64,000 nucleotides of DNA from Pseudomonas graminis (GCF_001705435.1 NZ_MDEN01000063.1:285020-349019); one strand, 5' to 3'. Positions 37,370 through 47,470 are shown, counted from the first letter of the stretch. The notes: generated by a model not told the origin, from the letters alone. Translations and numbers: made by a program.

Positions 37370-37809
37370 AGCTCGTCTCGTCCCATGTCCGGGTCGCCAA
37401 AGAATTGTGCCAATTGATAATCAAGGATGCCCTGATACACCTGACCGGCCGCGTCGGCGGCAATGGCCGGAATAAGCGTTCGATTGGGTGGCAGGAACAT
37501 TTGAAATAACCGGCGATTGCCGTAATCCACGAATACCTGGCTGCCTAAACGCGCCGTGGGCCGCTCGGTAATAGTGACGGTGAATGTTTCCGCTTCATCT
37601 TTCTCACGCCAGGTGTTTGCGAAACTGTCATAAAACGTTCGGCCTGCCAGCGTCATGGTCTGCCCGATCACAATACCGCCGACGTCACGATGGTTAAGCG
37701 TCCGGTGTTGTTCAACCGTCGCGGAAGTATTCACGCTGGGCTGAGCAAACGCCGTGGTGGCGGCGCACAGAGGCAGCAGCCATAGGCCGATGAACTTAAG
37801 GGTTGTCAT
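37366..37809 (-). CDS. csgE: Curli periplasmic adaptor CsgE
   Basis: This 147-residue protein has a signal peptide (LWLLPLCAATTAFAQ) and CsgE features: GGIVIGQTMTLAGRTFYDSFANTW, TITERPTARLGSQVFVDYGN and LFQMFLPPNR. CsgE caps CsgG on the periplasmic side and selects subunits. It is the first gene of the curli operon csgE-F-A-G-B-csgH-like. Confidence 0.92.
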   Translation of the reverse strand: MTTLKFIGLWLLPLCAATTAFAQPSVNTSATVEQHRTLNHRDVGGIVIGQTMTLAGRTFYDSFANTWREKDEAETFTVTITERPTARLGSQVFVDYGNRRLFQMFLPPNRTLIPAIAADAAGQVYQGILDYQLAQFFGDPDMGRDEL

Positions 37810-38261
37810 GTTTGTACGTTCGTGTGTGCAGGTTGTTACTTGTTATATCTCAATAAAAATACTTTGCCAGTGGTGAGTTAAAATAAAGTTCATTTATTTT
37901 GTTGGCGTCAACTTCCTTTCTTATTTAAATAACCCTGTTTGAAGAGTAGTGGATTAACCACGTTGCGAATTAATGGCGTCAAAGAATCCAACGGGCGATG
38001 GCGTTAATAACGCCAGCGTCTATGGGCGTGTAAAAAGCGTGTTTTAAAAGGCGGTTGTTAGCGTGCTAATGTTTAGGAGGGTCGCTAAGTGTAGGACTGT
38101 GCGGTATCGATTAAGTTGTTATAAGTTCTGAACACTTGGGTCATTAATGTCAGGATGGAACCGGTTCTGCAGAGGGTGTCTTTTCAGCCGGATCGGCTTC
38201 AGCCTGGCGGGCGAGCTGTTAGAATGCGCGTCCCCCTTCGCCCGACCTGCTAATTGCGCCC
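37810..38261. promoter_or_regulatory. AT-rich control region upstream of csgE and dusA
   Basis: This 452-base gap between divergent genes has no supported ORF. It is markedly more AT-rich than its surroundings, especially at 37840-37960. On the minus strand TTGACG with TTTATT 18 bases further on could be a promoter for csgE. On the plus strand TAGAAT at 38220 may be the dusA -10 element. The AT-rich block would suit silencing or complex control, as for curli genes elsewhere. The promoter calls are by eye. Confidence 0.4.
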
Positions 38262-39272
38262 ATGTTGCCTATCACAGAACCCCGTACCGACCGCCTTCCG
38301 TCCGAGCCCTCACGGCGTTTTTCCGTGGCCCCGATGATGGACTGGACGGACCGTCACTGCCGTTTCTTCCTGCGTCTGCTGTCGAAAAATGCGCTGCTGT
38401 ACACCGAAATGGTGACCACCGGCGCGTTGCTGCACGGCGATACCGAGCGCTTTTTGCGCCATGACGAAACGGAGCATCCGCTGGCCTTGCAGTTGGGCGG
38501 CAGCAACCCGGCCGACCTTGCTGCCAGCGCGCGTCTGGCGCAGGCCGCGGGGTACGATGAGGTCAACCTCAACGTCGGTTGCCCGAGCGATCGCGTGCAG
38601 AACAACATGATCGGCGCGGTGTTGATGGGGCATCCGCAGTTGGTGGCCGATTGCGTCAAGGCCATGCGCGACGCCGTGACGATTCCGGTGACCGTCAAGC
38701 ACCGCATCGGCATCAACGGCCGCGACAGTTACGAGCAGCTGTGCGAGTTCGTTGGCACCGTTCGCGACGCCGGCTGCACGAGCTTCACTGTGCATGCACG
38801 TATCGCCATTCTCGAGGGCCTGTCGCCCAAGGAAAACCGTGACATCCCGCCGCTGCGTTATGACATCGCCGCGCAGTTGAAGCAGGACTTCCCCGAACTG
38901 GAGATCATCCTCAACGGCGGCATCAAAACCCTGGAGCAGTGCCAGGCGCACCTGAACACCTTCGACGGCGTGATGCTTGGCCGCGAGGCGTATCACAATC
39001 CCTACCTGCTGGCCGGCGTGGACCGCGAACTGTTCGGCAGCGACGCCCCGCAGATCACCCGCGCCGAAGCCCTGGCGCTGATGCGCCCCTATGTGGAAGC
39101 GCACCTACGCGACGGCGGCTCCATGCACCACATCACCCGCCACGTGCTGGGCCTGGGCACCGGCTTCCCCGGCGCGCGCAAATTTCGGCAGATGCTCTCG
39201 GTGGACATTCACAAGACGGACGATCCGCTGGGGTTGCTGGATCGGGCGGGGGAGTTGCTGGAGGGGCGGTGA
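38262..39272 (+). CDS. dusA: tRNA-dihydrouridine synthase A
   Basis: This 336-residue flavoenzyme reduces uridines in the tRNA D-loop. It has the Dus core: FSVAPMMDWTDRHCR, LQLGGSNPADLAASARLAQ, EVNLNVGCPSDRVQ with the catalytic Cys, VTVKHRIGI and FTVHARIAILEGLSPKEN. The C-terminus (SMHHITRHVLGLGTGFPGARKFRQ) marks the DusA subfamily. Length is normal. Confidence 0.96.
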   Translation: MLPITEPRTDRLPSEPSRRFSVAPMMDWTDRHCRFFLRLLSKNALLYTEMVTTGALLHGDTERFLRHDETEHPLALQLGGSNPADLAASARLAQAAGYDEVNLNVGCPSDRVQNNMIGAVLMGHPQLVADCVKAMRDAVTIPVTVKHRIGINGRDSYEQLCEFVGTVRDAGCTSFTVHARIAILEGLSPKENRDIPPLRYDIAAQLKQDFPELEIILNGGIKTLEQCQAHLNTFDGVMLGREAYHNPYLLAGVDRELFGSDAPQITRAEALALMRPYVEAHLRDGGSMHHITRHVLGLGTGFPGARKFRQMLSVDIHKTDDPLGLLDRAGELLEGR

Positions 39273-39327
39273 GTGGCCTACTGCTTCCAGCGCCGGGCGC
39301 GCATATTGGCTTGAAGCGGAATCCTTG

Positions 39328-39438
39328 TGTGGGAGCGACCGGGGTGGCGCTCCACCTTGTTCGCGAAGGCTTACTTTCAGCCCCAGAGAATGTGGCTGAA
39401 TGTCCGGGCCTCTTCGTGAGCAAGCTCACTCCCACAGG
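39328..39438. repeat. REP pair, GAGCAAGCTC type
   Basis: The left copy starts TGTGGGAGCGACC at 39328 and is diverged. The right copy, CTTCGTGAGCAAGCTCACTC with a CCCACAGG end, runs to 39438. It is the same family as the pair at 3391. Confidence 0.7.
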
Positions 39439-39476
39439 TTTTGCAACAACCGAAAATCCCTAGCCTGACCACCATT

Positions 39477-39502
39477 CTGTGGGAGCTTGCTCGCGAAGGC
39501 TT
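39477..39502 (+). repeat. Single REP element
   Basis: CTGTGGGAGCTTGCTCGCGA and onward is a lone REP half of the same family as the adjacent pair, just downstream of xylH. Confidence 0.75.
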
Positions 39503-39545
39503 TATTCCAGGCGCTGAAAATGGCGTGGCTCAAGCCCATTGACAA

Positions 39546-40682
39546 TCATCGCCGTCCCGCCCGCGTGCTCACATCCACCCACACCGCCAGCACCAGAATG
39601 CTGCCCTTGACGATCATCTGCCAATAGCTGTCGACGTCGAGCATGGACATGCCGTTGTCCAGGCTGGTGATGACGAGGGCGCCGAGCAGGGCGCCGTAGA
39701 CGGTGCCCGAGCCGCCGCGCATGGAGGTGCCGCCGATGAAGCAGGCGGCGATGGCGTCGAGTTCACCCATGTTGCCCGCCGACGGCGAACCCGCAGCCAG
39801 GCGCGCGGTGTTGACCAGGCCGGCGAGGGCGCACATGACGCCCATGATGCCGAAGATCCACAATTTCACCGCCTGCACATTGATGCCGGAAAGCCGCGTG
39901 GCTTCCATGTTGCTGCCCACCGAGTAGATGCGCCGGCCGAACACGGTCTGGGTGGTGATGTAGCTGAACACGCCGAGCAGGACCAACAGCAGCAGGACCG
40001 GCACCGGAATCCCGTCGTAGCTGTTCAGCGTATAGACGAAGCCCGCCAGGACGGCGCCAATCGCCACGACCCGCACCACATCCCGAACCAGTGAATGGGC
40101 CGCCAGCCCGTGCAAAGCGCGGTTGCTGCGCTGACGCCAGGTCAGGAACAGCGTCAGCGCGAAGAGCAGCACGCCAAGCACGATCCCCACCAGCGGCGGC
40201 AGATACCCCTGGCCGATGTAGACCAGCTCCGGCGACACCGGCGCAATGGTGGTGCCGCCGGTGATCCCCAGCAGAATGCCGCGAAACGCGAGCATGCCGC
40301 CCAGGCCGACGATGAATGACGGGATGCGCAGGTACGCGGTCATGCAGCCGTTGGCCAGACCGATCAACAGCCCGCAGCCGGCGACGATGCACAGGTTCAG
40401 CGGCAGCGGCAGGTGGTAGACCACGTCGAGAATCGCCGCCACGCCGCCGAGCAGGCCGAGCAACGACCCCACCGACAGATCGATCTCACCGCTGATGATT
40501 ACAAGCACCATGCCGCAGGCCAGAATCCCGGTGATCGACATCTGCCGCAGCAGATTGGACAGATTGCGCGGCGTCAGAAAGCCCCCGTCGGTTTCCCAAC
40601 TGAAGAACAGCCAGATGACCGCGATGGCGATCACCAGCGCGAGCATTTTGTAGCGGGTGAACAGTTGCTTGAGTTGATTCAT
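39546..40682 (-). CDS. xylH: D-xylose ABC transporter permease XylH
   Basis: This 378-residue membrane protein is of the ribose/xylose ABC permease family, with about ten hydrophobic helices. Recognisable sequences are [55 protein letters not shown], and [28 protein letters not shown]. It overlaps the end of xylG by four bases (ATGA), so the two are translationally coupled. Context with xylF and xylA supports xylose as the substrate. Confidence 0.92.
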   Translation of the reverse strand: MNQLKQLFTRYKMLALVIAIAVIWLFFSWETDGGFLTPRNLSNLLRQMSITGILACGMVLVIISGEIDLSVGSLLGLLGGVAAILDVVYHLPLPLNLCIVAGCGLLIGLANGCMTAYLRIPSFIVGLGGMLAFRGILLGITGGTTIAPVSPELVYIGQGYLPPLVGIVLGVLLFALTLFLTWRQRSNRALHGLAAHSLVRDVVRVVAIGAVLAGFVYTLNSYDGIPVPVLLLLVLLGVFSYITTQTVFGRRIYSVGSNMEATRLSGINVQAVKLWIFGIMGVMCALAGLVNTARLAAGSPSAGNMGELDAIAACFIGGTSMRGGSGTVYGALLGALVITSLDNGMSMLDVDSYWQMIVKGSILVLAVWVDVSTRAGRR

Positions 40683-42264
40683 TGACGCGCGTCTCCCACA
40701 GCACCGGGCCGGTCGTTATTGTTTTTGTTGTGCGCAGTGTCGCCGGACTGACTGAGTGCGGCCGCGAGCACCTGTTCCTGGGTCAGCCCTTCGTTGATGA
40801 AGTCCCCGCGCAGCTGGCCGTCGCCGATCACCAGCACCCGGTCGGAGACGCCGAGCACTTCGGCCAGCTCCGACGACACCATGATGATCGACACGCCGCT
40901 GGCCGCCAGCGCACCCATCAGTTTGTAGATCTCGTACTTGGCGCCAACGTCCACACCGCGAGTGGGCTCGTCGAGTATCAGCACCCGTGGCTTCGTCAGC
41001 AGCATTTTCGCCAGCACGGCTTTTTGCTGATTGCCGCCGGACAGACTGGTGATCGGCAGAAACGGGCTCGCGGTCTTCAGGTGCATCCGCGCGATTTCCT
41101 TGTCGATGCTGCCCAGCTCGGCTTCGGCGTCGATTCGCGTCAGGTGGGCGAAGCTGTCGAGCACGGCGAGGGTGATGTTCTGGCCCACGCCCAGGTCCGG
41201 AATGATGCCTTGGCGTTTGCGGTCCTCGGGGACCATGCACAGCCCCGCGCGGATGGATTTGAGCGGTGTGCGCGTGTCGATGGCTTTACCGTCCAGCCAC
41301 ACTTCGCCGATGTAGCGTCCCGGGTAAGCGCCGAACAGTGCCGAGACCAGTTCGGTGCGGCCGGCCCCGACCAGCCCGGCGATGCCGAGGATTTCTCCGC
41401 GCCTGAGCACGAAGGAGATGTCGTCCACGCGTTTGCGCTTCGGGTTGTCGACGTCGTAGCAGGTGACGTGGCGCGCCTCGAAAATCACCTCACCGACGCT
41501 GTGGGGTTCGGTGGGGTAGAGGTTGCTCATCTCGCGGCCGACCATCTGCGTGATGATGCTGGGAATGTCCATGTCCGCCATGGCCGTGGTCGCGATGTGT
41601 TTGCCGTCGCGGATCACCGAGATGGTGTCGCAGACGGCAGCGACTTCATCGAGCTTGTGGGAAATGTAGACGCAGGCGACGCCTTTGGCTTTGAGATCAC
41701 GAATGATGTCGAGCAGGACGTCGATTTCCGAGCGGGTCAGGGCCGAAGAGGGTTCGTCGAGGATCAGCAGTCGCGCCTGCTTGTTCAGCGCCTTGGCGAT
41801 CTCCACGAGTTGCTGATAGCCGCCGCCGTATTGCGAGACCGGCAGGGCGACGTTCATGTCCGGCACTTTCAGTTCGCGCATCAGGGCTTCGGCGCGGTGA
41901 ATCATCGCCGGGTAATTCATCCGCCCGCCCGGCAGGGTCAGTTCATGGCCCATGAAGATGTTTTCCGCCACCGACAGGTCGGGGACGAGGGTGAGTTCCT
42001 GGTGAATGATGACGATCCCGGCGCCTCGGTTTCGCTGATGGATTGCGCCTTCAGCGGCTGGCCGTCCCAGAGGATTTCACCCTCCCAGGTGCCGTGGGGA
42101 TAGACCGCCGAGAGGACTTTCATCAGGGTCGATTTGCCGGCGCCGTTCTCGCCGCACAGGCCGACGCATTCGCCGGCCCGCACCTTGATGTCGATGCCAT
42201 TGAGCGCCTTGACGCCGCCGAAGGATTTGACGATGCCGTTCATTTGCAGCAGATAGTCGGACAT
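40679..42264 (-). pseudogene. xylG: D-xylose ABC transporter ATPase XylG, frameshifted in this sequence
   Basis: Two overlapping frames together make one XylG of about 528 residues. The first starts at 42264 with Walker [11 protein letters not shown] and reads correctly to SISETE. The second resumes with the expected [16 protein letters not shown] sequence and goes on to the stop at 40679, including [13 protein letters not shown], the second-half [15 protein letters not shown] and [12 protein letters not shown] missing base at about 42017-42027, inside GC-rich CCCGGCGCC, breaks the frame between them. The rest shows no decay, so a sequencing error or a very recent mutation is likely. If real, the xylose transporter lacks its ATPase. 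Confidence 0.85.
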
Positions 42265-42294
42265 GGCGCGGTATTCCAGGACAGGCCGGAGTTC

Positions 42295-42440
42295 TTGTGC
42301 AGGAGCGCGGCGTGTCCCGCGACCGGCTTCGAATCAGTCGTAAATTCAGCAGACGCGTTGTGTCAGGCAAACCACAGTGTCAGGTTTTACGACGGGTTCC
42401 CCGCCGCTCGCGGGACAAGCCACGCTCCTACAGGTGTCGG
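42295..42440. repeat. REP pair, GTCCCGCGA type, between xylG and xylF
   Basis: The left copy GTGCAGGAGCGCGGCGTGTC (with CCGCGACC following) and the right copy ending ACGCTCCTACAG are inverted around about 90 bases. It is a second REP subtype, placed inside the operon, where such hairpins may stabilise the upstream mRNA 3' end and lower expression of downstream genes. Confidence 0.75.
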
Positions 42441-42482
42441 TGCAGGGGTCACATTGCAGCTATGGCAACCTGCAAAAAGTGA

Positions 42483-43484
42483 TTACTTCCCGGCGATCTG
42501 ATCCTTGGTGTAAAACCCGTCCTTCTCCAGCAGATCAATGTTGTCCTTGGTCAGCGGCGTCGGGGTCAGGAGGATGGTGTCGACCTTCTTCGTGCCGTTG
42601 TCGTACTGCGAGCTGTACGTAGGCTTTTCATTGCGCGCCAGTTGCACGGACAGTTTTGCCGCTTCCGATGCGATCAGTTTCAGCGGTTTGTAGACGGTCA
42701 TGGTCTGGGTGCCGTCGATCACGCGCTTGACCGCTGCCAGGTCGGCATCTTGCCCGGAAATGGGCACCTTGCCGGCCAGCTTCTGCGCGGCGAGGGCCTG
42801 AATCGCGCCGCCGGCGGTGGCGTCGTTTGAGGCGACGATGCCGTCGATCTTGTTGTTGTTTTTGGTCAGGGCGTTTTCGACGATGCTCAGGGCTTCGGTC
42901 GGGTTCCATTCCTTGACCCACTGCTGGCCGACAATTTTGATGTCGCCCTTGTCGATGGCTGGCTGCAGCACTTTCATCTGGCCTTCGCGCAGGACCTTGG
43001 CGTTGTTGTCGGTGGGTGCCCCGCCGAGCAGGAAGTAGTTGCCTTTCGGGGCTGCCTTGAGCACGCCCGCCGCCTGCATTTCGCCGACTTTTTCGTTATC
43101 GAAGGAGATATAGGCGTCGATGTCGGCGTTGAGGATCAGCCGGTCGTAGGACACCACTTTGATGCCGGCCTTCTTGGCTTCAGCGACGGCGTTGGTCAGC
43201 ACGGTGGCGTTGAACGGCACGATGACAATGACGTCGACGCCGCGGGAGATCAGGTTTTCGATCTGGGAGATCTGTTTGCCTTCGTTGGCATCGGCGGACT
43301 GTACGTAGACCTTGGCGTCCATTTTCTCCGCTGCCGCGACGAAGTAATCGCGGTCCCGGGCCCAGCGTTCGAGGCGCAGGTCATCGATGGAAAAGCCGAT
43401 TTTCGGATGGGCCGAATCGGCCATGACGGGCAGGCTGAGCAGGGCCAGAGCACTGGCGAGCAGGGTGGTCTTGAAACTCTTCAT
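42483..43484 (-). CDS. xylF: D-xylose-binding periplasmic protein XylF
   Basis: This 333-residue protein has a signal peptide (TTLLASALALLSLPVMADS) and the periplasmic sugar-binding fold, with KIGFSIDDLRLERWARDRDY, VIVIVPFNATVLTNAV, VSYDRLILNADIDAYIS and GIVASNDATAGGAIQALA. These match D-xylose-binding proteins. It is the substrate-capture part of the XylFGH transporter. Confidence 0.95.
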   Translation of the reverse strand: MKSFKTTLLASALALLSLPVMADSAHPKIGFSIDDLRLERWARDRDYFVAAAEKMDAKVYVQSADANEGKQISQIENLISRGVDVIVIVPFNATVLTNAVAEAKKAGIKVVSYDRLILNADIDAYISFDNEKVGEMQAAGVLKAAPKGNYFLLGGAPTDNNAKVLREGQMKVLQPAIDKGDIKIVGQQWVKEWNPTEALSIVENALTKNNNKIDGIVASNDATAGGAIQALAAQKLAGKVPISGQDADLAAVKRVIDGTQTMTVYKPLKLIASEAAKLSVQLARNEKPTYSSQYDNGTKKVDTILLTPTPLTKDNIDLLEKDGFYTKDQIAGK

Positions 43485-43578
43485 TGGGTTGCGTCCTGTT
43501 ATTTTTGTTTAAAGACACTTTTCGAGCATGTATGGGTTTGCCGGTGGAACTGTAGATACTGGCCGCGCGCCGCGAGCA

Positions 43579-43614
43579 GGGAATTGTCGTGAGAATGTAA
43601 CCAACGCAATTCCC
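43579..43614. promoter_or_regulatory. Inverted repeat upstream of xylF
   Basis: GGGAATTG at 43579-43586 and CAATTCCC at 43607-43614 form a perfect 8-bp inverted repeat about 100 bases before the xylF start. It could be an operator or a short hairpin. No factor can be named. Confidence 0.35.
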
Positions 43615-43616
43615 TT

Positions 43617-43711
43617 AGTAGGACCGGCTTTAGCCGGGAAGCTGTTGGCGTCACACCGCAAGATGAATGTTGCACGCATTGGCCTCTTCCCGGCTGAAGC
43701 CGGTCCTACGA
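43617..43711. repeat. REP pair, GACCGGCTTTAGCCGG type
   Basis: AGTAGGACCGGCTTTAGCCG and onward at 43617-43641 and its inverted copy at 43685-43711 (CTTCCCGGCTGAAGCCGGTC and onward) make a pair of a third REP subtype. A single copy of this subtype is at 5898-5923. It lies between xylA and xylF. Confidence 0.85.
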
Positions 43712-43784
43712 AAAGCATCGCGTCCATCCAGCGGATTTGGTGATGACCTCGCCGGTCCTGCATGTGAATCGCGGGCGCCTGCTG

Positions 43785-45101
43785 TCAGGGATAGATAAAC
43801 CGGTTCACCACGCCTTCGAGCATTTCCTGGCGGCCGCTCACGGCCTGCGGGTTAAGTTCGTTGTCCAGCGCGTGTTGCGCCAGAGAATCCAGGCTGAAGT
43901 CCCCCGACAGCACGGCGCGCCCGAACGGTTGGTCCCAGCCGGCGTAGCGCTGGTCCTTGAACGCTTGCAGCTTATCGTCCTGAATCATCGCAGCAGCCCG
44001 TTCCAGCGACAGCGCGAGGACGTCCATGGCCGCGACGTGGCCGTAGAACAGATCGATTTCGTCCAGGCTCTGCCGGCGCACTTTCGAATCGAAATTGTAG
44101 CCGCCGTTCTTGAAACCGCCGGCCTTGAGAATTTCGTAGGTGGCCAGGGTCAGCTCTTCGACGCTGTTGGGGAACTGATCGGTGTCCCAGCCGTTCTGCG
44201 GATCACCGCGGTTGGCGTCGATGCTGCCGAAGATGCCGAGGGACGCCGCCGTGGCGATTTCATGGTGAAAACTGTGGCCGGCGAGGGTGGCGTGGTTGGC
44301 CTCGATATTGACCTTGATCTCTTTCTCCAGGCCGAACTGTTGCAGAAAGCCGAACACCGTGGCCGTGTCGTAATCGTACTGGTGCTTGGTCGGCTCCTGG
44401 GGTTTGGGCTCGATCAGCAGGTCGCCGGTAAAACCGATCTTGTGTTTGTGCTCGACCACCATGGACATGAAGCGGCCCAATTGCTCGCGCTCACGCGCAA
44501 GGTCGGTGTTGAGCAGCGTCTCGTAACCCTCGCGGCCACCCCACAGCACGTAATTCGAGCCCTTGAGCCGATGGGTCGCGTTCATCGCACTGAACACCTG
44601 AGCGGCGGCAAAGGCGAACACTTCCGGGTCCGGATTACTCGCAGCGCCGGCGGCGAAGCGCGGGTTGCTGAAGCAATTGGCGGTGCCCCACAGCAGCTGA
44701 ATGCCGCTCTGTTCCTGATGGCGTTCGAGTTCGTCGACCATCTGCGCGAAGTTGCGGCTGTACTCTTTCAGACTGGCGCCTTCGGGGGCGACGTCGGTGT
44801 CGTGGAAACTGTAGTAGTCGATGCCCAGCTTGGAGAAGAATTCGAATGCTGCATCGGCCTTCAAGCGCGCCAGCTCCATGGCGTCCCCCGGCTTGACCCA
44901 TGGCCGCTTGAAGGTGCCGACGCCGAACATATCAGCGCCGGGCCAGACGAAGGTGTGCCAGTAGCACGCGGCCATGCGCAGGTGTTCGCGCACGGGCTTG
45001 CCGAGGACGATCTTGTTGGCGTCGTAATGGCGGAAGGCGAGGGGCGACTCGCTGCCGGGGCCTTCGTAGCGAATGGTGTCGACATCGGGGAAGCAGGGCA
45101 T
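43785..45101 (-). CDS. xylA: Xylose isomerase
   Basis: This 438-residue enzyme converts D-xylose to D-xylulose. Class II features are visible: [18 protein letters not shown] active-site region ([15 protein letters not shown]), [46 protein letters not shown] and [20 protein letters not shown] with the metal ligands. It leads the xylA-F-G-H gene group. AAGGAAA precedes the ATG. No xylB kinase is in the window. Confidence 0.97.
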   Translation of the reverse strand: MPCFPDVDTIRYEGPGSESPLAFRHYDANKIVLGKPVREHLRMAACYWHTFVWPGADMFGVGTFKRPWVKPGDAMELARLKADAAFEFFSKLGIDYYSFHDTDVAPEGASLKEYSRNFAQMVDELERHQEQSGIQLLWGTANCFSNPRFAAGAASNPDPEVFAFAAAQVFSAMNATHRLKGSNYVLWGGREGYETLLNTDLAREREQLGRFMSMVVEHKHKIGFTGDLLIEPKPQEPTKHQYDYDTATVFGFLQQFGLEKEIKVNIEANHATLAGHSFHHEIATAASLGIFGSIDANRGDPQNGWDTDQFPNSVEELTLATYEILKAGGFKNGGYNFDSKVRRQSLDEIDLFYGHVAAMDVLALSLERAAAMIQDDKLQAFKDQRYAGWDQPFGRAVLSGDFSLDSLAQHALDNELNPQAVSGRQEMLEGVVNRFIYP

Positions 45102-45194
45102 CGGGGTTTCCTTATTATTCTTGCCAGCGTTGACGGGCGATGTGTGATTGCCTGTGTGCCGATACTAGCAACGGCCCCGTCCGCGCCGATTGCG

Positions 45195-45221
45195 AAAATC
45201 ACCAACTCGGTGTTCGATTTT
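45195..45221. promoter_or_regulatory. Candidate XylR operator between xylA and xylR
   Basis: AAAATC at 45195-45200 and GATTTT at 45216-45221 form an inverted repeat (wider context AAAATCACC and GGTGTTCGATTTT) in the 188-base gap between divergent xylA and xylR. The position suits a XylR-binding site. The assignment is by symmetry only. Confidence 0.4.
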
Positions 45222-45289
45222 GAGTATTGAGATTCCCCCGGCGCAGGCCTAGTCTGTGCCGACTCGCTTCACAGGCCCGGGGAACAATA

Positions 45290-46477
45290 ATGAAAACCGT
45301 CCCGCCCGCTCACCGCATCGCGCTGTTGTTCAACGGCGGCAAGATCTACGACCGCGGCATCATCACCGGCATCGGCAATTACCTGAGCAGCACCCGCGCG
45401 ACCTGGGATCTGTTCCTGGAAGAGGACTTTCTCTGCCGCCTGAAGGGCATCGAGCGCTGGCAGGGCGACGGCATCATTGCCGACTTCGACGATCCGCTGA
45501 TCGGCGAGGCGCTGGCCGGCAGCACCTTGCCGGTGGTGGCCGTGGGCGGTTCCTACGAGGACGAGCGGGCCTACCCGAAGCACATTCCCTACGTCGCTAC
45601 CGACAACTTCGCCCTGATCAAGCTGGCCTACGAGCACCTGATCGAGGCCGGTCTGACCCGCTTCGCCTGTTTCAGCCTGCCGGAAGCCCAGAGCAATCGC
45701 TGGGCCCAGGAGCGTGAGAAAGCCTTTCGCCGGCTGTTGCAGCGTGACGGTCTGTACGGCGAGGTCTATCGCGGTCTGAGCACCAGCGCGCCGTTGTGGG
45801 ACAGCGCCGTCGAACAGCAGATCACCTGGCTGCAAAGCCTGCCCAAACCCATCGGCATCATCGCCGTCAGCGACGCCCGCGCCCGGCAGTTGCTGCAGGC
45901 GTGTCTGACGGCGGGCATTGCGGTGCCCGAGCAGGTGGCGCTGATCGGCATCGACAACGACCCGCTGACCCGCACCCTCACGCGGGTGCCGCTCAGTTCG
46001 GTGACGCAAGGCACCCAGCTGATGGGGCGCACGGCGGCGCAGTTGCTGCACCAGATGCTCCACGGCATGCCCTCGACCGCTCGCCAGATTCTGGTGCCAC
46101 CCGAGGCCATCAACGTTCAGGCCTCCAGCCTGCATCAGCCGCTGGGCAATCCGTACGTCATGCAGGCGCTGCATTTCATTCGCCAGTACGCGTGCCAGGG
46201 CATCAAGACCGCCCAGGTCGCGGGCTACGTCGGCATTTCCCGTTCTTCCCTGGAATCACACTTTCGCAAGGAACGCGGCTGCAGCGTGCATGACGAGATT
46301 CTGAGCTTCAAACTGACCGCCGCCGCTTCAGGGCTGAAACACGGTGACTCGGCCATCGCCGACATCGCGCAAAACTGCGGCTTCAAGTCCGCGCAATACC
46401 TGCACACCGTGTTCCGCCGGGAGTTCGGCTGCACCCCTCGCGAATACCAGCAGGGCGAGGCAGCACCGCTTCATTGA
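45290..46477 (+). CDS. xylR: Xylose operon regulator XylR (AraC family)
   Basis: This 395-residue protein has an N-terminal periplasmic-binding-protein-like domain for xylose (RIALLFNGGKIYDRGIITG, then GIIAVSDARARQLLQACL and VALIGIDNDPLTRTLTR). The C-terminal AraC DNA-binding domain has two helix-turn-helix motifs (IKTAQVAGYVGISRSSLESH and IADIAQNCGFKSAQYLHTVF). This is the E. coli XylR architecture, an activator that responds to D-xylose. It is divergent from xylA. The open frame begins earlier, but the ATG at 45290 with GGGGA upstream is preferred. Confidence 0.94.
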   Translation: MKTVPPAHRIALLFNGGKIYDRGIITGIGNYLSSTRATWDLFLEEDFLCRLKGIERWQGDGIIADFDDPLIGEALAGSTLPVVAVGGSYEDERAYPKHIPYVATDNFALIKLAYEHLIEAGLTRFACFSLPEAQSNRWAQEREKAFRRLLQRDGLYGEVYRGLSTSAPLWDSAVEQQITWLQSLPKPIGIIAVSDARARQLLQACLTAGIAVPEQVALIGIDNDPLTRTLTRVPLSSVTQGTQLMGRTAAQLLHQMLHGMPSTARQILVPPEAINVQASSLHQPLGNPYVMQALHFIRQYACQGIKTAQVAGYVGISRSSLESHFRKERGCSVHDEILSFKLTAAASGLKHGDSAIADIAQNCGFKSAQYLHTVFRREFGCTPREYQQGEAAPLH

Positions 46478-46543
46478 ATTGCTTTAGCGCGTCTCGTTTG
46501 GGGCGCGTCTGTCATAACAACGACAACATCACAGGAGTCATCG

Positions 46544-47470
46544 ATGCATCCGATTCGTTTAGGGCTGGTGGGTTACGGCAAGATCGCCCAGGACCAGCAT
46601 GTGCCGGCGATCCACGGCAGTGACCGCTTTGAGCTGGTGGCTGTGGCGACGCTGGGCCAGCACTGCCCGGGCGTGCCCAATTTCAGCTCCCTGGCTGAAC
46701 TGCTGGCCGAAGGACCGGCGGTGGACGCCATCGCCTTTTGCACGCCGCCCCAAGGGCGTTTTGCGCTGGTTGAACAGGCGCTGAAAGCCGGCAAACACGT
46801 GCTGGTGGAGAAGCCGCCGTGCTCTACCCTCGGTGAAGCCCTTGCCCTGATCGACGAGGTCAATGCAGCGGGCGTCAGCGGGCTGTTCGCTTGGCATTCA
46901 CGTTTCGCCCCGGGCGTGGGCAACGCGGTGCAATGGCTTGAAGGCAAGACCCTCAAACAGGTGCGGATTGACTGGAAAGAGCAGGTGCGCAAATGGCACC
47001 CGGGTCAGGCGTGGATCTGGCAGGCGGGCGGGCTGGGGGTGTTCGATCCGGGGGTCAACGCGTTGTCGATCGTGACCGAATTGCTGCCCCGTGCGCTGTT
47101 CGTCGAATCGGCGAACCTCAGCGTGCCGAGCAACTGCCAGTCGCCGATTGCGGCGTCGTTGCAGATGCGCTCCGGTGAGAACGTGCAGGTGATTGCCGAA
47201 CTGGATTTCGATCACAGCGTCAACGAGCAGTGGAGTATCGAGCTGCAGTGCGACGAGGGCGTGATGCGTCTGGACGCGGGCGGCGCGCAGGTCAGCATCG
47301 ACGGCGTGACCCAGGCCGTATCGGAGGAGGGCGAGTACCCGGCGATGTACGGGCACTTCGCGCGCCTGATCGACGGGGGCAAGAGCGACCTGGATCTGCA
47401 GCCACTGCGCATCGTCGCCGACAGTTTTTTTGTCGGCAGTAAGGAGACGGTAGCGGCGTTTCACGAGTAA
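46544..47470 (+). CDS. D-galactose 1-dehydrogenase-like Gfo/Idh/MocA oxidoreductase
   Basis: This 308-residue protein has an N-terminal Rossmann domain (GLVGYGKIAQDQHVPAI) and the EKPPCSTLGEAL motif with the conserved Lys of the Gfo/Idh/MocA family. The first 110 residues closely resemble, from memory, the P. fluorescens galactose dehydrogenase, which oxidises D-galactose (and often L-arabinose-type sugars) to the lactone with NAD(P)+. It follows xylR by 66 bases and may serve the same sugar-use island. Activity on xylose is possible. Confidence 0.8.
   Translation: MHPIRLGLVGYGKIAQDQHVPAIHGSDRFELVAVATLGQHCPGVPNFSSLAELLAEGPAVDAIAFCTPPQGRFALVEQALKAGKHVLVEKPPCSTLGEALALIDEVNAAGVSGLFAWHSRFAPGVGNAVQWLEGKTLKQVRIDWKEQVRKWHPGQAWIWQAGGLGVFDPGVNALSIVTELLPRALFVESANLSVPSNCQSPIAASLQMRSGENVQVIAELDFDHSVNEQWSIELQCDEGVMRLDAGGAQVSIDGVTQAVSEEGEYPAMYGHFARLIDGGKSDLDLQPLRIVADSFFVGSKETVAAFHE

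Noticed and set aside
37840..37875. Sigma-54-type promoter (GG-N10-GC) before csgE
   Set aside because: TGGCAAAG is present on the minus strand, but the matching GC element at the right distance is absent.
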